Positions 10,482 to 21,978 of a stretch of DNA of 64,000 nt are shown here, in pieces. Source of the DNA: Tupaia tana (Eukaryota; Chordata; Mammalia; Scandentia; Tupaiidae). Numbering within the stretch: the stretch's first letter is position 1; the number at the start of each line of letters is the position of its first letter. The notes below the pieces were generated by a model. That model was not told where the DNA came from. It made no database searches and was given only the letters and a program-made list of their open reading frames with translations. The stretch is from contig JAKSZU010000002.1 of NCBI GenBank assembly GCA_026018925.1, positions 158,764,400-158,828,399 of the forward strand. The letters are read 5' to 3'. The translations under genes were made by a program, and so were the position numbers.

Positions 10482-10738
10482 TTAAATTTGCAAGAGGGTA
10501 TGATGTGTGTTCAACAAAGAGAGATAGACATAGAGGGAAAGCAAGAAAGCACCCTTTGTGTGCTTTGATCACTTCCCAATCCCTTCTCCTCCATCCCTCT
10601 CTCTCCTTTCAGGAGTTTGGGCATACATGTATATGCAAGCATCCAGGGTTTCTCAAGCTGTTGGGACTAGGACTCAAATCGCATGGTCATCCATGTGGGA
10701 TTCAGCCACCTTAACCACAGGCCACGGACTGCCACCCT
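10482..10738 (-). mobile_element. SINE-A long form inserted in L2
   Basis: Minus-strand copy: CT-rich block at 10518-10550, middle block near 10580-10612, and a head region with B-box near 10672-10680. The L2 sequence resumes immediately after, so the SINE is the younger element. Confidence 0.82.
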
Positions 10739-10940
10739 AAAAGGGATGTTTGAAAAGCAAAATGCCTTATGTTCCCTCTTCGGCTTAAAACTCTTCAGTC
10801 ACTTATGAGTTCAAACTCCTTAACCAAATCTTCAGTGTTCTGAATGGTCCAACCCCTGTCTAGCTCCTAGCTGCTTCTTGAGCCACTCGCTTTGTCAGTA
10901 ACTAGATTCAATCTGCTTATTCTCTTATCCATTCTCCTTC
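10739..10940 (+). mobile_element. L2 LINE fragment, continuation after SINE
   Basis: TTCCCTCTTCGGCTTAAAAC then TCTTCAGTCACTTATGAG, TTCAAACTCCTTAACC and TGGTCCAACCCCTGTCTAG follow the order of the L2 segment after the LDYCN motif ('ctgcttaaaactcttcagtggctc ... aaactccttaacatgg'). Confidence 0.65.
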
Positions 10941-11072
10941 CCCCCCTGCTTTCCTCTCTCTCCTTTCCTTCCTCCCTCCTTTTCTCCTCTCATTCTCTTC
11001 CCTTTTTTTCTTCCTCCCTTCTTTCCTTCCTTCCTTCCTTCCTTCCTTCCTTCCTTCCTTCCTTCCTTCCTC
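10941..11072. repeat. Pyrimidine-rich tract with (CCTT)n
   Basis: CT-rich sequence passes into about 13 TTCC units at 11019-11071. The SLPSF-repeat frame across it is an artefact. Confidence 0.92.
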
Positions 11073-11508
11073 ATTTATTCACAAATATGGATTTCTTTTC
11101 CCACTCAGGAACTATGCATAAGTGACATTAAATGTCTCCTGTGTCTTAAGTTCCTGCAACTCGTCAGCTGATTTCTGCTCATGTTCTGCTCTTATACTTT
11201 TGTGTTATCTATGAAAGCACAAAAAAATGCCAAAACTTCACAAAAGCCATATTATTTCATCACAAATCCTCAATCTGTGCTGACTTTAGCCAACTGGTTC
11301 TTCTGATGGTCTTGTACAATACGTGGTCATTCATTTGACCATATTCAGCCACTGAGTCCGCTGGCTGGCTGGGACCTCTGTGTTTCTATCCTTCCCTTTT
11401 CATGTGGTAACTCCACATGGTCTCTCCAGGTGTTATGTCCAGCAAAATAGCAGAACATTTTTTATGATAGCTCAGGAAGCTCAAAAAGGCAAAGTAGAAG
11501 CTGCTGGG
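11073..11508. other. Unassigned sequence
   Basis: No open frame of note and no recognised repeat. It might include the distal end of the interrupted L2. Confidence 0.35.
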
Positions 11509-11757
11509 ACTTTTTTTCCTCCTCCCTTTTTAGGTGTTTGCCATGGGTGTATATACTTACCTGGGAAAGAGAGAGGAAAATGAAGAAAGTAAGAACTCAG
11601 CCCCAGTGGGGATGGCCATGTTGCATTCCCTTTCCCTCTATTCTCCTCTTGGGATTTTAGGCAGACATGCACAAGCACCTGGCATGATTTTCAAGTCATC
11701 AGGTCTGGGACTAGAGTCATGTTTGGCCATGTGGAAGTCCAGCCACCTTCTGGCCCT
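11509..11757 (-). mobile_element. SINE-A long form
   Basis: Minus-strand copy with T-rich start at 11511, the GGTGTTTGCCATGGGTGTATATACTTACC end block in inverted form, GGGATGGCCATG at 11609, and head reaching GGGCCAGAAGG at 11747-11757. The A-box part of the head is partly deleted (about 15 bp shorter than neighbours). Confidence 0.85.
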
Positions 11758-12324
11758 AAATTCTAGGACATTTTAAAGGTAGGAATCAGAAGTGACAATA
11801 TGTCACATATTCTATGCATGAAAACAGTATAGGAACTACACAAAGAAATGGATATCTGGGTCTTAAATGTACTAAATTATGATAATACACCCCAATATAA
11901 ATGAGCTGTTATTTAAGGGTGAGTCACCTAACCTGCTCCTATGGGAAAGAAAAGGAATAAGTCTGAAATTAACTATTGACTTATTGCAGCTTCCTTTTGG
12001 AAAAGAAAAGATAAAATCCAATAATCATGCAGTGTGATTTAATCGTATGAACGAAGACTAAATTTGAGGGCAAAAATGGGGTCTTGTTATGGTTTTGCTT
12101 ACCAAATTTTCTACAAAATGTACTCAGTAAGAGAAATTAACACGGGCCTCATAACTAGCAAAAGGTTACATACTCAAAGGAAAATTCATTGAGCTATTTT
12201 CAACTAAAATCTAACCAAAGGTCAAAACGATTGAAGACAGTCTCTCACATATTTTCAACTACACCTATTGACATTTTCATTGCAAGACTGAAAGATGTTC
12301 AGTGTTCATGTGTAGCAAACACCA
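11758..12324. other. Unassigned AT-rich sequence
   Basis: Nothing recognised on either strand. Confidence 0.4.
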
Positions 12325-12401
12325 GAGTCAGAAAAAGTCATGACACACATTTTCATAAGAAAACATAGAAAAAATACGCCATGTCTTTTCCGACAACCCA
12401 A
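12325..12401. mobile_element. Mariner-like MITE, copy 2
   Basis: Left end GTCAGAAAAAGTCATGACAC and right end CATGTCTTTTCCGACAACCC are inverted copies of each other, around an internal CATAGAAAA block. It is about 77 bp, with no coding capacity. Confidence 0.75.
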
Positions 12402-13273
12402 TACTATCATGATTATTACTACTGGAATTACTATGATCATTATTGCTTTTATTATTATCATGCCAGTTGATAACCTTGATATAACTGGAATAACAAAAAC
12501 AAAAACTATCAAACAAGTACACTCTATGTATTAGTAGAGATAAATTGGAGGGGTGTTCAAGTCTCAGCCTCTTGAGAGGAAAAGCAAGTGCTTCAACACA
12601 TCATGAAGATGCTTATCTCTCATGCATCCATTCATCTATCTGTTGCAAAAGGTATTTTGATGTTGACTTCGGGCAGGCACACTCAGAGGATCAGTTCTCT
12701 CTCGGATGTGCAGGTCATAGGCATATTCCCTGAACAGTTCACTGTCTCTGCTAATTCTTCCATTATGCCTGACGATAATCCACCTTCGCACAATTAAATA
12801 AACCTATCCAAGAAGCATGGAGAATGAAAATACAGAGGGATAAAGCCTACTGAGAGAGGTTTATTAACTGCTAGATTAATGCTTTATATATTTCAAGTCA
12901 TAAAAGATTTATGCCATGGCTATTTAGAACTATTTCTCACAATTTTCATGAACTCATAAGTTGCTCAAAAATGCTTGAAGACCAAAAATGTTACTTGAAC
13001 ATTTGCTGGTTTTTCAAAGCCAGTTTGACTTTCAGAAGCATTACTGAATGTGCAAGAAATTCTGGACAAGGCAGTGACATTTAGAGAATTAGCATTCCAT
13101 TTTCACAACTGGAAAATATATTTTGAGGTGGTTATGGACAGTGTATAGGTTACTAAAGTAATCTATGTAAAGAATACATTATGTTTGAGAGAAGTGTCTT
13201 TATTAGTGCTCTAAACCAAAGGTTTGATCAAAAGTGGTAAATACCTGAAATATAAAATACAATGATTTTCTTT
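12402..13273. other. Unassigned sequence
   Basis: Short frames at 12340-12797 (62-69 codons) show no domains. Sequence around 12545-12790 is slightly more GC-rich but I cannot assign it. Confidence 0.4.
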
Positions 13274-13441
13274 TTTTTAAAGAATTATTTCTATTTATTT
13301 ATTTATCTATTTATATTAATTTGACTAGAGAAGGACAGAAAGAGAGAAAGTGAGAAAGCAAGCTACCAGGTCCAGGATTCAAACTGCAGTCGGCCATGTG
13401 GGAGTCCAGTGACCTTAACCACCACTCCACCTGCCGGCCCC
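13274..13441 (-). mobile_element. SINE-A short form
   Basis: Minus-strand head (GGCCGGCAGGTGGAGTGG on the complement, GACTGCAGTTTGAATCCTGG as B-box region) joins directly to the GCTTGCTTTCTCACTTTCTC block and then to an AAATAAATAAATAGAAATAATTC tail. The middle blocks of the long form are absent. Confidence 0.88.
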
Positions 13442-13499
13442 TATTTTCTTACATAAATTTCAGTGTGGTAGTATTTCATTCCATTTGTATTTTTAAAGT

Positions 13500-13718
13500 C
13501 TTTCTTTTCTCTAAGAGAGAGACAGAAAGAGAAAGAGAGAGAGGTACCCCCCATAGGGTCACATAGCACAACCCAACCCCAACATCAGGCAACCTGGATC
13601 ATGGGCACACACAAGCTCAGTGTATTCAGAAAGGTCTCGGGATGTGAGCCCAGAACCTTCCCATGGGGGTATGCCTCACAGAGGATATGTTATCCTTGTG
13701 CCATCACTTCACCCCCAT
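13500..13718 (-). mobile_element. SINE-B copy 1
   Basis: On the minus strand: GGGGGTGAAGTGATGGCACAAGG, then CCATGGGAAGGTTCTGGG, GAGACCTTTCTGAATACAC, a CCTGATGTTGGGG block, and a CT-rich 3' part (13508-13543). These match the SINE-B copies at 33.5, 46.1 and 54.5 kb in order. Frames here are spurious. Confidence 0.72.
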
Positions 13719-13893
13719 ATGTATGCCATGCATATTGGAACTTTGCTAATAGCTTTCCCGTAGTTGGAGAGAAAAATGCCTGTCATGGAAAAATAGATTT
13801 CTATTTCTATGTTTTTTTTTAATTAATTGACACTCATTAAATACTTAATCAATTCACTTCTCTTCTGTAGTACCTGTCTTAAAAAGAAGTTCT

Positions 13894-14165
13894 GGGACCA
13901 GCAGTTGGCATAGTGGCTATGTCACTGGATTCCCATGTAGCCGAACACGGTTTGAGTCCGGGATCTTGTGGCTTAAACTCACGTTGAGCATGTGTGTGTG
14001 CATGACCAAGATCCCTAGAGGAGAATGGAGGAGAAGGGACTGTGGCGTGGCCATCCCCCCCTGAGGAGGGGTGGTTTCTTTCTTTCTGTCTCTCTTACTC
14101 TCTCTGTCTTTCTGGCAAACGCACGTGCCCTATAACAAAAATCTCTCAAAAAAAAAAAAAAAAAA
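13894..14165 (+). mobile_element. SINE-A long form, full length
   Basis: Complete: GGGACCAGCAGTTGGCATAG head, A-box GGCATAGTGG, B-box GGTTTGAGTCC, all middle blocks, CGCACGTGCCCTATAAC end and a 17-A tail. The flanks AAGAAGTTCT (13884) and AAAAAGTTCT (14160) suggest a short target duplication. Confidence 0.93.
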
Positions 14166-15797
14166 GTTCTAACTATATTATGGGAGAATAAAGGATAGTG
14201 GATAGAAGAACATCTTCTACTAGGAAATTCCCTTTAAGTCTGACATTTGGTTTTAGAAACGCCTCTAAATATCTACAGACGCTATCTTTAATCAAACATT
14301 TTTATCTGCAAAATTGAACTGGAAATTGCTTGTTAATGCCTAGTTAATGGCCCTTTTCTTTCCTAACAGCTAAGAAAAATCTCATTTCAGAATAGAATTA
14401 ACTAGAAAATGACAATTCTTGGAATTTATGGCTCTTTTTCTAGTTTGTATCCAAACCCATCTAAGCTCTTTCTGATCAAATTGAATAAAAGCAACGTGTG
14501 CTTTAAAGTCAATCTAACTTCATTCAAGGCATGTATTTAGGCCAGCTTGTACTTTCTACAAGGAAAAAGGCATTTTCTTTTCTTCTTTTCCGTTTCTTTA
14601 ATTATGGAAATCAGATTTTTCTTGATTCTGTCAAGATATAATGCTTGTTTTTCAATGCATCAGTTAAAGATATCATATTAATATGTCACTTAGCTCTTAG
14701 AGAAAATAAATACTTACAAGTCATTTTGTTCTTTATTGCAATTTTTAAAGGCTTTGTATCTTATTTAAGAATATTTTGAAACAAAATCTTACCTAGCACT
14801 ATAAAAAACGGTTCACAGAAGTATTTGGCTATCATAAAATGTCCTTTAGCCCATTAGGGATAGGACCAATCAGTGTAAAAAAAAAAGGCATTTACCAGAG
14901 CCAGCATTAATACAAGAATGTAAAGCATAAAAAGTTACAAACAAACTCAAACCTCTATATCTTCATGCTTATGAAACATGTTTAATTATTCATAGAAAAG
15001 TTATTTCTTATAGTATATTAACTCTGTTGCTAGCTACAAGATACTTATTTTTCTCTTTTTACCTCAATCCTGTAAATCTCTCATTACTCTGCCTTACAGA
15101 AATCAATAAATCACATCTTAGACATCAGTGCTCAAAAATAATCAAGGGAGCTCTGTCCTTCTAAAAAGTTTGCTTTGTGATATATTAGGCATATAGGAGT
15201 TGGTGGTTTAGAATATAACAAATGTATTTTAGAAAGTTTCCAGTGAGCAGTCCCTCATGAATCTATTTCTGGCTTACATCACATCAGGAATTAAAAAGAC
15301 TTGCCAAAAGTAAGTTTAAAATTTTATTTTACCCTGTAAACATAATTCCAAAAGGGTCTGTACTAGATGGCAAACTCCTAAAACAAAAGGAGTTATCTTA
15401 CAGAGGTCTCCCATGTCACAAACAGGCAGGTGGTACAATGAAAAGAAGGTAAGATTTTGGAATTAGAACAACATAGATTACAGTCTGAACTAAACCATTG
15501 GTTTGGGTCACTTTGCTTTTTTGAACATTAGTTTCCTCAATTGTCAGGTAGGAATTATATTAACCTCACGGCTTATGCTTCCCATTCCTGCAATATGGCC
15601 ATCTATATATCTTTTAAAAACTATGCTTCACTGATTACTTCTCACATATCATCTAGGAATTTTCCAGTTTTCCATGAATTGTTCACATCTCACCTGAGAT
15701 GTCTTATCATTAGTAAAAAAAATTCCACTAACCCCCTCCCTACTCATTATAGGACAAATTTCTTCTTTCTATACTTTAATGGGACTATCATTCTTTT
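14166..15797. other. Unassigned, SINE-free AT-rich stretch
   Basis: No lineage-specific repeat over 1.6 kb and no convincing gene. Frequent stops in all frames; the only medium frame (100 codons, 15541-15843) runs into the hAT element. May contain conserved non-coding sequence, which cannot be judged without alignment. Confidence 0.4.
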
Positions 15798-16026
15798 CTT
15801 TAGAGCAAGAATTGGCAGATTACAACCCATGGGCCAAATCTAGAACACTCTTCGTTTCTGTAAACTCAGTTTTATTAGAACATGACTGCACTCATTTTTT
15901 CAGGCATTCTTTGCCCTACGACCACAGAGTTGAGTAGGTATGACAGAGACTGTATGGTGGGCAATGTCTTAACACTTTTATAATCTGGCCCTTTACAGAA
16001 AACGTTTGGGGACCCCTGCTTTAGAG
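15798..16026. mobile_element. hAT-Charlie-type nonautonomous DNA transposon with 8-bp target duplication
   Basis: The element body is 15806-16018. Its ends are imperfect inverted repeats: CAAGAATTGGCAGATTACAA at the left, and GTTTGGGGACCCCTG at the right, whose complement starts CAGGGGTCCCCAAAC. Internal GGGCCAAATCTAG and TCTGGCCCTTTACAGAAAA are landmarks of this mammal-wide group. Perfect CTTTAGAG copies at 15798-15805 and 16019-16026 are the 8-bp duplication expected for hAT. No transposase. Subfamily not assigned. Frames of 95-100 codons overlapping it are spurious. Confidence 0.88.
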
Positions 16027-16029
16027 AAC

Positions 16030-16245
16030 TTATTTTATATTTCGATTGTGCTCTGTTTGTGAGGCTATTTATAAAGTGACTCTCTCCTGTCAGGATATAA
16101 ACTCTATTATAAAACAGATCATTTCTCTCACTGGTTTCTACTGGCTCCTTGCCACCGGTCAAACATAGCTTTTATAATACAGGTTTCATTCAATAAATGT
16201 TAAATAAATGGAATGCACATGCAAATGAATGAGTGAATAAACCAA
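16030..16245 (+). mobile_element. L2 LINE 3' end
   Basis: ATATAAACTCTATTATAAAA, then a stretch ending CAGGTTTCATTCAATAAATG and TTAAATAAATGGAATG...AATGAATGAGTGAATAAA match the L2 terminus pattern (the '...ctcaataaatatttgttgaatgaatga' end). Confidence 0.6.
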
Positions 16246-17690
16246 CAGGTAACTTTATTTCATTTAAAAATTACTCTGGTTATATGGTAATGAGCATAAC
16301 ATAAATTAACCTGGACAAAAATGTTATGCCTCATCAGAATACTAAGATAACATCATTACAGATATAACCAGCTAAAGTGTTCTAAATGACGTAATTAGAC
16401 ATTGGGCATTGTCTAACCTACACACTATAGTTTGAAAGGGGCCTTGAGCTTTTCATGAAGCTCATATATTCTGGACTTCATAAAAACATGCATAAATTAA
16501 ATAACCATTTGTCCCATATTAAAATACTTTGGTGACATATGAATAATATGTAGGCAGAGGCAAGAGAGCTAATTATGAGGGAATTACTTGCTTTTTATTC
16601 AATTACTTTTGGCGTCACCTCTGCTGATTTCTACTTCATTGTATATTATTGCTGCTCCCCCCTCCCATGTTTCTACTTTGCATAAACAATATATCAGAAA
16701 GCATTTTACAGTGAATGCCCAGCAGCTCCTGGCCTTGAAGAGCTTATTCGCCTAATTGTGCATCCCTTGTGGATTTTTCATAATACTTTACAGATCTAAT
16801 TTAAATACTTTTACAAATTCATCAAATACATTCTCCGAGGCACATTTACTCAGCTTACTTTTGAAACTTCTAATGAATTCTCTCGATATGTAATTTTATA
16901 CTCAGCATCATGATTTGAATTAAATATTATTGAACAAGGTGTTCATTATTGGATGTGAATTATAATTAGAATGATAGGCAACCTTAACTATGATAATAGT
17001 TTTAGTCAATTTCCTATGGGACTTCCAGTTTTCAATCCAGTACAAAGACCAATACCCTCCGCTAAAAGTCTGTTATAAGGGTTACAAGTAAATTAAGCAA
17101 TGTCATCTCTAGCTGCTTAAGAGCCAGGATTAGTAGATACAATTTAACTCTTCAGAGGCAAATAGCAGGCTGTCATGGCGCTATAAACCAGCGGTGTAAG
17201 AGCTGACCTGCTTTATACGCAATTTAGCATCCTGACACTGAGAGATGACCTAGATTTTCCAAGAACCACGCGGGAACCTTGTAAGTGATTGCTATACCTG
17301 TGGATTTCACATAGGCGTTGGTGGGAGCAACCAGGGTGGACTTTCAAGAAAATCTGAGTAAATCACACACTTTCTACCGAAACAGAAACAGACTCACGTC
17401 TTTCATATTATAAAGAGCGAGGTAGATAAAGAGCTTCCTTGATAATAGTCGTGCTAGTGTGATGGCATTACGACATCGTTCTTTTCAAATATTTTAAAAT
17501 GTAGTCATTACACTTAATATGAAAAACACGTCTAAGTGTGTGTGTGAAGAAATGAAAGGGCGAATCTGATCAGATAAGTCTGACTTCTTTTTATCTGATG
17601 GACATTTTAACAGAATGTGATAGGACTCTCTTAGGGCATAATGGTTTCAGATTGCTGAAGACAGATCAGGAGGGAAGACGCTAATTATCT
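16246..17690. other. SINE-free stretch, candidate conserved non-coding DNA
   Basis: No transposon recognised over 1.4 kb. The segment 17100-17300 is locally richer in GC and CpG (GGCGCTATAAACCAGCGG, ACCACGCGGG) than its surroundings. No start-to-stop frame or splice pattern supports an exon. Confidence 0.35.
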
Positions 17691-17694
17691 TTCT

Positions 17695-17775
17695 AAGTAT
17701 TTATTGTCTCATTATAAACGACCTAGGATGATGCCTTACACTTAATAGCTGTTCATTAAATATCATCTCTTTCCC
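17695..17775 (+). mobile_element. Possible L2 3' end
   Basis: TAGGATGATGCCTTACACTT then AATAGCTGTTCATTAAATAT resembles the L2 end 'cacagtgcctggcacatagtaggtgctcaataaat'. Short and diverged. Confidence 0.35.
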
Positions 17776-18890
17776 CCTTCGTGAACCATTATACATCAGT
17801 CATGGTTAGTGAATATTGGAATTCTTTCTCCATTTTATAAATCTGTATCTTTGTTCCTAACTTGCTCATTTTGTGGTACATGTGCCTTCGACTGGACAAC
17901 ACCCCAAATAGCGTTCACTGGAGACAGGACTCAGGAACAAAAAGAGCTCCTGTCAATACGTTCCTTTACTCTTTTAAAATCAGTCTTTTTCGCATGGCAT
18001 GTTGGGGACATTTAGGGATTCTCTACACTAGAGTGAACCATGTTTATGACACAGCCTGTCAAAACGGTTTGAAAAACTAAAGCTGGTCCCGCTCTTTTCA
18101 CATCACCCATTTCCTGTAATTTTGTCAGCCCATAATCAGGTCTACTCCTTTTACCATCAGCCTTCCTCCTGAAAGACCCTGTGAGGCCAGCCTAAGGTCT
18201 GTCTCCTTCACGCTTTCCTCCTCTCTCCCCGTGTGCACCATCTTTTCTAAACTCTATCTTACATCAGAACTTGGATGAAAACAAAATGACCCCTCCTACG
18301 GCAACAATATAGAAACACTTGTTTTCCTCCTTGTGGTATTGCTTATGTGTCCAAGTGTAATAGGTGTGTATGCATCTGAATGAATGCTGCTGAGTCTGTG
18401 AAGAGACAATGCATGTCTTGCTGGGGTGGAGTAAAATCAGGGACAGGTGAAAGATCGCCCATGTCCAGCTCTTTGAATAAATAAAACCCAGTTATCCTCT
18501 AGCAATGATTCATTCATCTACTCCTTGTAAGTAAATGTAGATGCATTTATTACAGTTTCTCACGTTTAGAAAAAAAAAAAAGTCCCCCATTTTAAAGATA
18601 TAGGCTGATTAACACAAGCGATATAATACTTCTTTCTAGCACATATCATATTAGATATGAAGAATTTGCTTATTTCCATGCATTTCTTTTTGTGAAAGGA
18701 AGAGAAAGAAGCCCAGCATCTGTGACCTGGGCCCATTTCTTTTACCCTCAGAACCAGTATCTCATATTGGCTTTTGAATTTAAGAATTTTTCAGGAGAAG
18801 TAAGTATAAGAGGTTTCCATCTCATTGTCTTTGTAAAACTTCTTAAAAAAATTCTAAAAATTTTAACATCACTTCTGTTGCCTGAGTTAC

Positions 18891-18925
<35 letters not shown>

Positions 18926-19241
18926 ATAAAATAAAACTTCTACCCTTTTCTTCACAGCAGGGTCCCCAAATATGTGGCAGACATTCCTAAAAAAAAATTG
19001 TTTTAGAAGTTATAGAAACATGGCAGACGGAACTGATGCTGACTCACTCACAATACATAAAGATGCTGGATAAAATATAATAAACACTTACTGCATATAC
19101 ATAGAAAAAAAAAGAAAGATAAACTTCTAGGCGCTGGAAATGAAGGAGAAAATTCTGAAGGCAGAGTTGTAAGTACATGGGTTGATTTCTCAGGCTACAA
19201 ATGCTGTAGGCTCAGCCCTATGGCTAAGAACTATAATAGAT
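17776..19241. other. Unassigned sequence with 34-A tract
   Basis: Frames of 68-80 codons show no domain. A run of about 34 A at 18892-18925 follows unrecognised sequence and could be the tail of a decayed retroposed element whose body (about 18660-18890) I cannot identify. Confidence 0.35.
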
Positions 19242-19399
19242 GGGACCAGCAGGTGGTGTAGTGGTTAAGGCTATGGACTTCCACATGGCCAACCGCAGTT
19301 TGAACTTCCGGCCAAAGGCTTGAAATTCATGCCAGGCATGTGTGCATCCATATCCAGAATCCCAAGAGGAGAATGGAAGAGAAGGGATTACAACATGGC

Positions 19400-19447
<48 letters not shown>

Positions 19448-19528
19448 ATTTCTCTCTTTCTCTTTCTGTCTCTATCTCTCTCGTGAGTGCATGGGCCCTA
19501 GAGCAAAATTTCTACCTCCCCCCAAAAC
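19242..19528 (+). mobile_element. SINE-A long form carrying a large (TG)n
   Basis: Head GGGACCAGCAGGTGGTGTAG, A-box GGTGTAGTGG, diverged B-box, GAATCCCAAGAGGAGAATGG middle, then ACATGGCCAT followed by 21 TG units (19402-19444) where other copies have the CCCCCTGGGGGG block, then CT-rich block and GGGCCCTAGAGCAAAATTTC end. Confidence 0.9.
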
Positions 19529-20416
19529 AGCTACAAAAGTTGTCACTGTCTACAGAGAGATACAATTGGTCGCCTGCACCAGACTGGAAGACAGACTAAA
19601 GTCCAGCGAGGTCCCCTCAATGGTAACTCCACAATACACACTCCGGAAAACAAGGAATTCTTTTATCCACCCTGGCTGGCACTGCCTGGTAAATGAAACC
19701 TCAGCTATTCACAGATCACAGATCAAAGGCTACGTTACACAAACTATGGAGTAACAGTGCTAAATTGTGGAATTAACATAATAATCTTGCCCCAAATTGA
19801 TGAAATTACTAGGTTCTTAGGAGAAATAAGTACCTAACTTCTCTATCAGTACACTACTATAACTGAAGGAGTATGAGACTTCTACCAAGGAAAAGAATCT
19901 CCCTGGAGAATAGGCCACAAAAAATATTTTAACCATATGAGGAAACGAATCACTATGGCATAGCCACAAATAACCGAAATAATCAGAATCAAAATGAACA
20001 TGAAATGACAGTGGAATTTTTCAAATCATCCAGAATATTTGTCTTTAAAATGACTGTATATAAAGAATATATATTTTTAAATCAAATTTTAAAATTGATT
20101 CAGTAAAGACAATTCTAGAATTCAATGGGTAATTTTGGAAAAAAAATTATATATGTAAGAAATACAGAAATTTAAATACAGAAAATTAAATTCACAACTC
20201 AACAAATGAATTTCAATTCAAACACACTGAAAGAACTTGGGAGAGTATCACAAATTGGAAGATAGCTCTCTGAGATTATGCAAAATGGAGATCGTCGTGA
20301 TAAAAAGGTAGAAAATATAAACTAGAAACATGGACAAGAGGGTAAAAGCCCAATGTACATCAATTACGTGTTACAGCCACAGACAGACACTATAGTCTAA
20401 GAGATACGAGCTGAGA
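19529..20416. other. Unassigned AT-rich sequence
   Basis: No repeat or gene recognised. An 87-codon frame starts inside the SINE (19491-19754) and has no recognisable domain. Confidence 0.4.
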
Positions 20417-20670
20417 ACTCCCTTTTTGGTGTCGTGCATGATAGAGTGTGTACACACAGACATGAGACTAGTGAGAAAGAGAGCGAAGGAGCTGAGCACC
20501 CTCCACAGGGTCTGGTCATGCCTTTCTCTAGTCTTCCAGGCTGTCAGACTAGGTACTTGAGCATGCACCTGGTGTGTTTCAGGCTGACCAGAGTGAGGAT
20601 TCAAACCCCTCCATGTGGGCTCTAGTTTTCTTGAATAGAGCATTACTGATGCAGCATGGAGCCTCCCCAA
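20417..20670 (-). mobile_element. SINE-A, heavily decayed
   Basis: Order of antisense landmarks is preserved (GAGTGTGTACACACAGACATG; AGCACCCTCCACAGGGTCTGG; TGAGCATGCACCTGGTGTG; GGATTCAAACC) but the A-box half of the head is unrecognisable. Weakest of the long-form assignments. Confidence 0.5.
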
Positions 20671-20722
20671 GAATTGCTTATAACTGAGGAAAAACTGAAC
20701 CCCTCAGTTTGAAGGAGCATGC

Positions 20723-20876
20723 TGGGCCAGCCTGTGGTGTTTGGTTTGAAAAAAACAAAACAAGACAAAACAACAACAAAAAAAACTGGGTTTGTGTGTG
20801 CAGACTCAAAATCCCAAGAGGAAAGTAGAGAGGGAATGTGGTGTGGCCATGCCCCCTGGAAGGTGATTTCTTACTG

Positions 20877-20923
<47 letters not shown>

Positions 20924-20966
20924 AGCAAAGTGCACATGTTCTGTAGCAAAATTTAAAAAAAAAAAT
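20723..20966 (+). mobile_element. SINE-A long form with most of the tRNA head replaced
   Basis: It starts GGGCCAGCCTGTGGTGT, then an A-rich stretch (20749-20786) occupies the place of the A-box/B-box region. Normal sequence resumes at GTGTGTGCAGACTCAAAATC and continues through the CT-rich block to GTGCACATGTTCTGTAGCAA and an A tail. Without a B-box it should be transcriptionally dead. Confidence 0.82.
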
Positions 20967-21267
20967 GCAAATCCTGATGAAGATTCATGCTCAGATTCCA
21001 CTTGATAAAACTGCAGATCATTTAAGATAAAGATATATGTTTAAAGCAACCAGAAGTTTATAGCAATTATATTCAAAGGAATGAAAAAGTCAACTGACAC
21101 AGACCAATTGATGTCAAGTACAGATGCCAGAAGCCTAAGATATTCAATCTCCAAAAGTCTGAGCTAGTAGATTAAAAATATAAATAAATAAAATAAAAGA
21201 GTATGATCAAAATTAAACCATTTAAAGATCTTTGCCTTTTGAAGGAAAAGAATAAAAATAATAATTA

Positions 21268-21382
21268 CTTTTTTAATCTGTTAAGTCAAGACAGAATGAT
21301 TTACATTCCCGGGTCAAGGACTTGAACTGTGGTCAACTACGTGGGAGTTCAGTGACATAACCATTATGCCATCTACTGGTCC
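21268..21382 (-). mobile_element. SINE-A, head portion
   Basis: GGACCAGTAGATGGCATAATGG (complement) with A-box GGCATAATGG and B-box region AGTTCAAGTCC. The middle and 3' blocks are missing. It may be a decayed short-form copy whose tail lies in the TTTTTTAATC sequence at 21268. Confidence 0.75.
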
Positions 21383-21810
21383 TGATTATCTCATTTTTAA
21401 AAAAGGATGCATGATCAAGCCAGTTAAACCTGCAGACCACTGAGTTCAATCTCTGGGAATCCCTTGAACTTCACTGGCTACAGTACAAATGGTTTGACCA
21501 TGAATCTTCAGTTTCTTTCTTTTTCTGTCTAACATTTCATTTCTCTATCATTGTTTTCTGAGTTCATCTTCCATAAAAATTTATTTTAATGTAATCATTG
21601 TGTCAAGCACTGCTTTTAAGATAGCTCAATCTAAAACAGTATCAATGAGCTATAATACTTCCATAAGAAATATAACAATAAAGTATGGATATTGTGGATG
21701 GGAAAGGGTTTGTTAATGAGATATAAAAGGAAATATGTATCAATTTAGTCTAATTTGTAAATTAAATAAATAATTAAATTTAAAAACATTTATAAAAAAG
21801 ACATTACTGA
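21383..21810. other. Unassigned AT-rich sequence
   Basis: Nothing recognised. Confidence 0.4.
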
Positions 21811-21978
21811 GGCTGACAGGTGGTGTGGTAGTTAAAGGTGCTAGATTACCACATGGCTGACTGCGGTTCAAGTCTTGGATCTGGCAACTTGCTTTTTCTC
21901 ATTCCCTCCCCCCAATTCTGTCTCTCCTTGGTCAAATTGAAATAAATAAATAAAGTAAAATAATTCTTAAAAAAAAAT
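21811..21978 (+). mobile_element. SINE-A short form
   Basis: GGCTGACAGGTGGTGTGGTAG head with B-box GGTTCAAGTCT, short CT-rich block with a C-run, GGTCAAATTGAAATAAATAA tail and final ATAATTCTTAAAAA. Confidence 0.9.

Noticed and set aside
10941..11125. SFLPSFLPSFLP repeat peptide
   Set aside because: Translation of the (CCTT)n tract.
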